In this document: in pieces, positions 30,991 to 33,548 of the stretch
Layout of the letters: every line of letters starts with the position of its first letter
How positions within the stretch are numbered: position 1 is the stretch's first letter
NCBI GenBank assembly: GCA_035648055.1
Contig: DASRMF010000093.1
Location: 1 to 33,548 of the forward strand
From: Sediminicultor sp035648055
GTDB lineage: Bacteria; Atribacterota; Phoenicimicrobiia; Phoenicimicrobiales; Phoenicimicrobiaceae
Reading direction: 5' to 3'
Length of the DNA stretch: 33,548 bases
Made by a program: the position numbers and the translations under genes
Notes under the pieces: generated by a model
What the model saw: the letters and a program-made list of their open reading frames with translations, nothing else
Databases searched by the model: none
What the model was told of the DNA's origin: nothing

Positions 30991-32697
30991 TTATTCAATT
31001 TTTTCAGCTTTAAGGATCCTGTCCCAAGTATCCCGTAAAGATACAATTCGGTTAAACACTAACTTATCCGATGTTGAATCGGAATCAACACAAAAGTAAC
31101 CTTTTCGCATAAACTGGTATCTGCTTCCGGAAACCGCTCCCACCAAACTGGGTTCCACTAAACAATCATCCAGCACTTCCAGGGAGTTTGGCTTAATTTG
31201 CTTTATAAAATCTTCCCCTTCCTCCTGCTCTTCCACTCCCTCGTTCTGGTCCAGCAGAAGATAGTCATATAAGCGCACCTCTGCTTTTAAAGCATGGTCT
31301 GCGGAAACCCAGTGTAAAGTTCCTTTTACTTTACGTTTAGCACCCGGCATACCGCTTTTGCTTTCCGGGTCATAGGTACAGTGTATTTCTTTTATCTCTC
31401 CTGTTTTTTCATCCCGAATAAATTCTTCGCATCTGATAATATAAGCATTTTTTAATCTGACTTCGCGACCGGGAGCCAGGCGAAAATATTTCTTTGGCGG
31501 GTCTTCGTAAAAGTCTTCCCGTTCGATGTAAAGAATCATGGAAAAAGGTACTTTGCGCGTTCCGGCAGTAGGATCCTCAGGATTATTTTCTGATTCCATC
31601 TCCTCCACCATATCACGAGGATAATTATCAATAACCAGCTTTAAAGGCCTCAGTACTGCCATAACCCTGGGAGCTTTTACATTTAAATCCTCACGTATAC
31701 AGTATTCCAGAAAGCGGATATCTACTACACTATTAGTTTTGGCTACTCCGATACGCTCGCAAAAGTTTCGGATAGCCTCCGGAGTGTAACCCCTGCGCCT
31801 CAGACCGGCGATGGTTGGCATCCGGGGGTCATCCCACCCGGTAACATAGCCTTCCTCCACCAACCTCCGAAGTCTCCGTTTACTCATTACCGTATTAGTT
31901 AAGTTAAGACGGGCAAATTCGATCTGCTGGGGTAAATCTGGAAGATTCAGGGCATTTATAACCCAATCATACAAAGGGCGATGGTCTTCAAACTCCAGGG
32001 TACAGACGGAATGAGTGATTTTTTCATAATAATCCTCAAGAGGATGGGCATAGTCGTACATAGGATAAATACACCATTTATCTCCCGTCCGGTGATGAGT
32101 TGCCTTTAAAATACGGTAAAGAACGGGATCTCTCATGTTCAGATTAGGTGAAGACATATCAATTTTAGCCCGTAATACCCGGGAACCATCAGGAAATTCA
32201 CCAGCTCGCATACGTCGAAACAGATCCAGATTCTCTTCCACAGAACGGTTGCAATATGGACTTTCTCTTCCTGGTTCCTTGAAACTTCCGCGGTACTTCC
32301 TGGTTTCTTCGGGGCTCAGGTCACACACATAAGCCTTACCTGCTTTAATTAGACTAACGGCGTAATCATACATCTTTTCAAAATAGTCGGAAGCATAAAA
32401 AAGCCTGCCCTCCCAGTCAAATCCCAGCCAGCGAACATCGTTGATTATGGAATCGATATACTCCACATCTTCCTTGCTGGGGTTTGTATCGTCAAAGCGG
32501 AGATTGCATAGGCCGCCATTTTGTGCGGCTAAACCGAAATTCAAGCAGATAGACTTGGCATGACCGATGTGCAGGTATCCATTAGGTTCCGGAGGAAACC
32601 GAAGGTGAACCCTTCCATTATGTTTATCCGTTTTTTTATCCTGGTTAATGATCTCCTGAATAAAATTAACCGTTGCCTTTACCTCTCCGTTATCCAT
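30991..32697 (-). CDS. glnS: Glutaminyl-tRNA synthetase
   Basis: GlnRS charges tRNA-Gln directly with glutamine. The 568 residues match bacterial GlnRS. The class I signatures are HIGH at 43-46 (RFPPEPNGYLHIGHAKS) and VMSKRRL at 270-276. DDTNPSKED (69-77) and the GlnRS-specific CTLEFEDHRPLYDW confirm it against GluRS. AAGGGGA is seven bases before the ATG. Many Firmicutes and deep-branching bacteria lack GlnRS and use the amidotransferase route, so its presence is a useful lineage clue. It is the first visible gene of the long run to the sigma-54 activator, 193 bases after the methyltransferase. Confidence 0.97.
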   Translation of the reverse strand: MDNGEVKATVNFIQEIINQDKKTDKHNGRVHLRFPPEPNGYLHIGHAKSICLNFGLAAQNGGLCNLRFDDTNPSKEDVEYIDSIINDVRWLGFDWEGRLFYASDYFEKMYDYAVSLIKAGKAYVCDLSPEETRKYRGSFKEPGRESPYCNRSVEENLDLFRRMRAGEFPDGSRVLRAKIDMSSPNLNMRDPVLYRILKATHHRTGDKWCIYPMYDYAHPLEDYYEKITHSVCTLEFEDHRPLYDWVINALNLPDLPQQIEFARLNLTNTVMSKRRLRRLVEEGYVTGWDDPRMPTIAGLRRRGYTPEAIRNFCERIGVAKTNSVVDIRFLEYCIREDLNVKAPRVMAVLRPLKLVIDNYPRDMVEEMESENNPEDPTAGTRKVPFSMILYIEREDFYEDPPKKYFRLAPGREVRLKNAYIIRCEEFIRDEKTGEIKEIHCTYDPESKSGMPGAKRKVKGTLHWVSADHALKAEVRLYDYLLLDQNEGVEEQEEGEDFIKQIKPNSLEVLDDCLVEPSLVGAVSGSRYQFMRKGYFCVDSDSTSDKLVFNRIVSLRDTWDRILKAEKIE

Positions 32698-32890
32698 AAA
32701 TCAGTCCCCTTGATTTTTATTTTTATTGTACTTTTTAATATTGTCCAGTATATATTATCTATTAATATTACTACATTTGCCCTCAAAAATCCAACTTTAT
32801 TATCAGTATAGAAATTGCCTCAATATTGTATATTCCGGTAAATCCTTATAATTTAAATAGTAATTTAATCGTGCCCTATCCTGTTTTTTT

Positions 32891-33548
32891 CTATGGTTTA
32901 GCTTTTTGTTTTCCTATTTTATTGGCTAATACAATCTCTACATCCAAACCCCAAAATGACATCATAGTTACATTAATAATTTTAAAATGGGCACTCTCTA
33001 ACGATTTTCTGACAAAAATCGGGCGGCAATCAATATAATTAGGGAACTTTTTATGTAACCACTCATAAAGTTTCACCATCGGTCCCTGCTTTTCTTTCTT
33101 AGACATAGCAACCACACAAATCCGTCCGCCCTTTTTCAAAACTCGTTTACACTGCTCTAAAACAATCGGGATTTCAGGAGTATCAAATAATTCTAAGGTA
33201 AAACTCATAAAGACCGCATCAAAATAAAATTCCGGATATGGTAAATTCAACGCGTCACCACATTGTAAATCAACTTTTTCTAATAGTCCGGCTTTTTCAA
33301 TTCGTGAAGTTGTAATCTTTAACATACCTTCTGATATGTCAAGCCCATACGTTTTCCCGGTATCACCAACTGACCGAGCTAGCGATAAGATACAATGTCC
33401 TGTACCTAACCCGATCTCCAGAACCTTTTCCCCTTCCTGGATATTTAGTCTTTGTAAGCCAACATCTCGAAATCTTTTTTCACTATGTCCTGCTAATAAA
33501 TCATACCATCTGCTCATTTTGTTATAGCTGATTTTTGCTTCTTCTTTA
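32891..33548 (-). CDS. Class I SAM-dependent methyltransferase (UbiE/Methyltransf_11 type), 5' end outside window
   Basis: This small-molecule or quinone-type methyltransferase has SAM motif I VLEIGLGTGHCILSLA, followed by GLDISEGML, GDALNLPYPEFYFDAVFMSF and RVLKKGGRICVV. An ATG at 33517 could start it, but no Shine-Dalgarno precedes it and the frame stays open to the window edge, reading KEEAKISYNK before that ATG. This resembles the usual N-terminus ahead of SRWYDLLAG in these proteins, so the real start probably lies outside. The substrate cannot be predicted. The 193-base gap to glnS shows no clear terminator. Confidence 0.85.
   Translation of the reverse strand, partial: KEEAKISYNKMSRWYDLLAGHSEKRFRDVGLQRLNIQEGEKVLEIGLGTGHCILSLARSVGDTGKTYGLDISEGMLKITTSRIEKAGLLEKVDLQCGDALNLPYPEFYFDAVFMSFTLELFDTPEIPIVLEQCKRVLKKGGRICVVAMSKKEKQGPMVKLYEWLHKKFPNYIDCRPIFVRKSLESAHFKIINVTMMSFWGLDVEIVLANKIGKQKAKP

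Overview
The window is AT-rich bacterial DNA, densely coded on the minus strand from about 5.4 kb to the right edge. A short plus-strand block (kdpD-like, kdpE-like, trkH) on the left is flanked by gene-poor, decayed-looking sequence. Ferredoxin-dependent 2-oxoacid oxidoreductase, phosphate butyryltransferase, butyrate kinase and a sigma-54 activator point to a strict anaerobe that ferments amino acids. Gene order (dnaG-rpoD, tlyA/nadK/recN) resembles Firmicutes and related deep lineages. GlnRS and the style of the intergenic repeats would also fit an uncultured phylum such as Atribacterota. This placement is inference and was not tested by any search.

Layout. 1-837: non-coding, with a decayed copy of the tRNA-Asn terminator region, a perfect-hexamer sigma-70 promoter and an extended -10 promoter. 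838-4609 (+): short KdpD-like sensor kinase, KdpE-like regulator and TrkH potassium channel; a long hairpin covers the trkH ribosome binding site. 4610-5373: non-coding, with a second decayed terminator copy. 5374-7018 (-): DUF502 membrane protein and a CaCA-type Ca2+/Na+ exchanger. 7602-7756 (-): tRNA-Asn with its promoter and terminator. 7797-10739 (-): rpoD and dnaG. 11079-14069 (-): EndoQ-type deaminated-DNA endonuclease, NUDIX hydrolase and M20 peptidase. 14256-19735 (-): ptb, buk, a P-loop ATPase, ferredoxin, and alpha, beta and gamma subunits of a 2-oxoacid:ferredoxin oxidoreductase. 20058-21269 (-): PLP aminotransferase. 21655-32697 (-): a tightly packed run from glnS through AI-2E permease, amidase, GerMN protein, DivPAP, TlyA, a membrane-anchored PD-(D/E)XK-like protein, NadK and RecN to a PAS/AAA+ sigma-54 activator. 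32891 to the right edge: a methyltransferase cut by the window end.

The most coherent system is a fermentation module. The sigma-54 activator gene ends, a terminator follows, and then come three TTGCAY boxes phased at exactly 10 bp, an excellent -24/-12 promoter (TTGGCAC-N5-TTGC) and a perfect 28-bp palindrome at the likely transcript start. The aminotransferase follows, and next to it the Ptb-Buk-Vor cluster. Together these could transaminate branched-chain or similar amino acids, oxidise the 2-oxoacid to acyl-CoA with reduced ferredoxin, and recover ATP through acyl-phosphate. This parallels the BkdR-controlled bkd operon of Bacillus, with a ferredoxin oxidoreductase replacing the dehydrogenase complex.

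Intergenic regions carry at least two dispersed repeat families: GC-rich palindromes of the GGGGCGGAT/ATCCGCCCC and GGGCAC/GTGCCC types, and AT-rich blocks built on AATTAGTCGTTAGTGAAT and TTAACCAATTAACC-like units.
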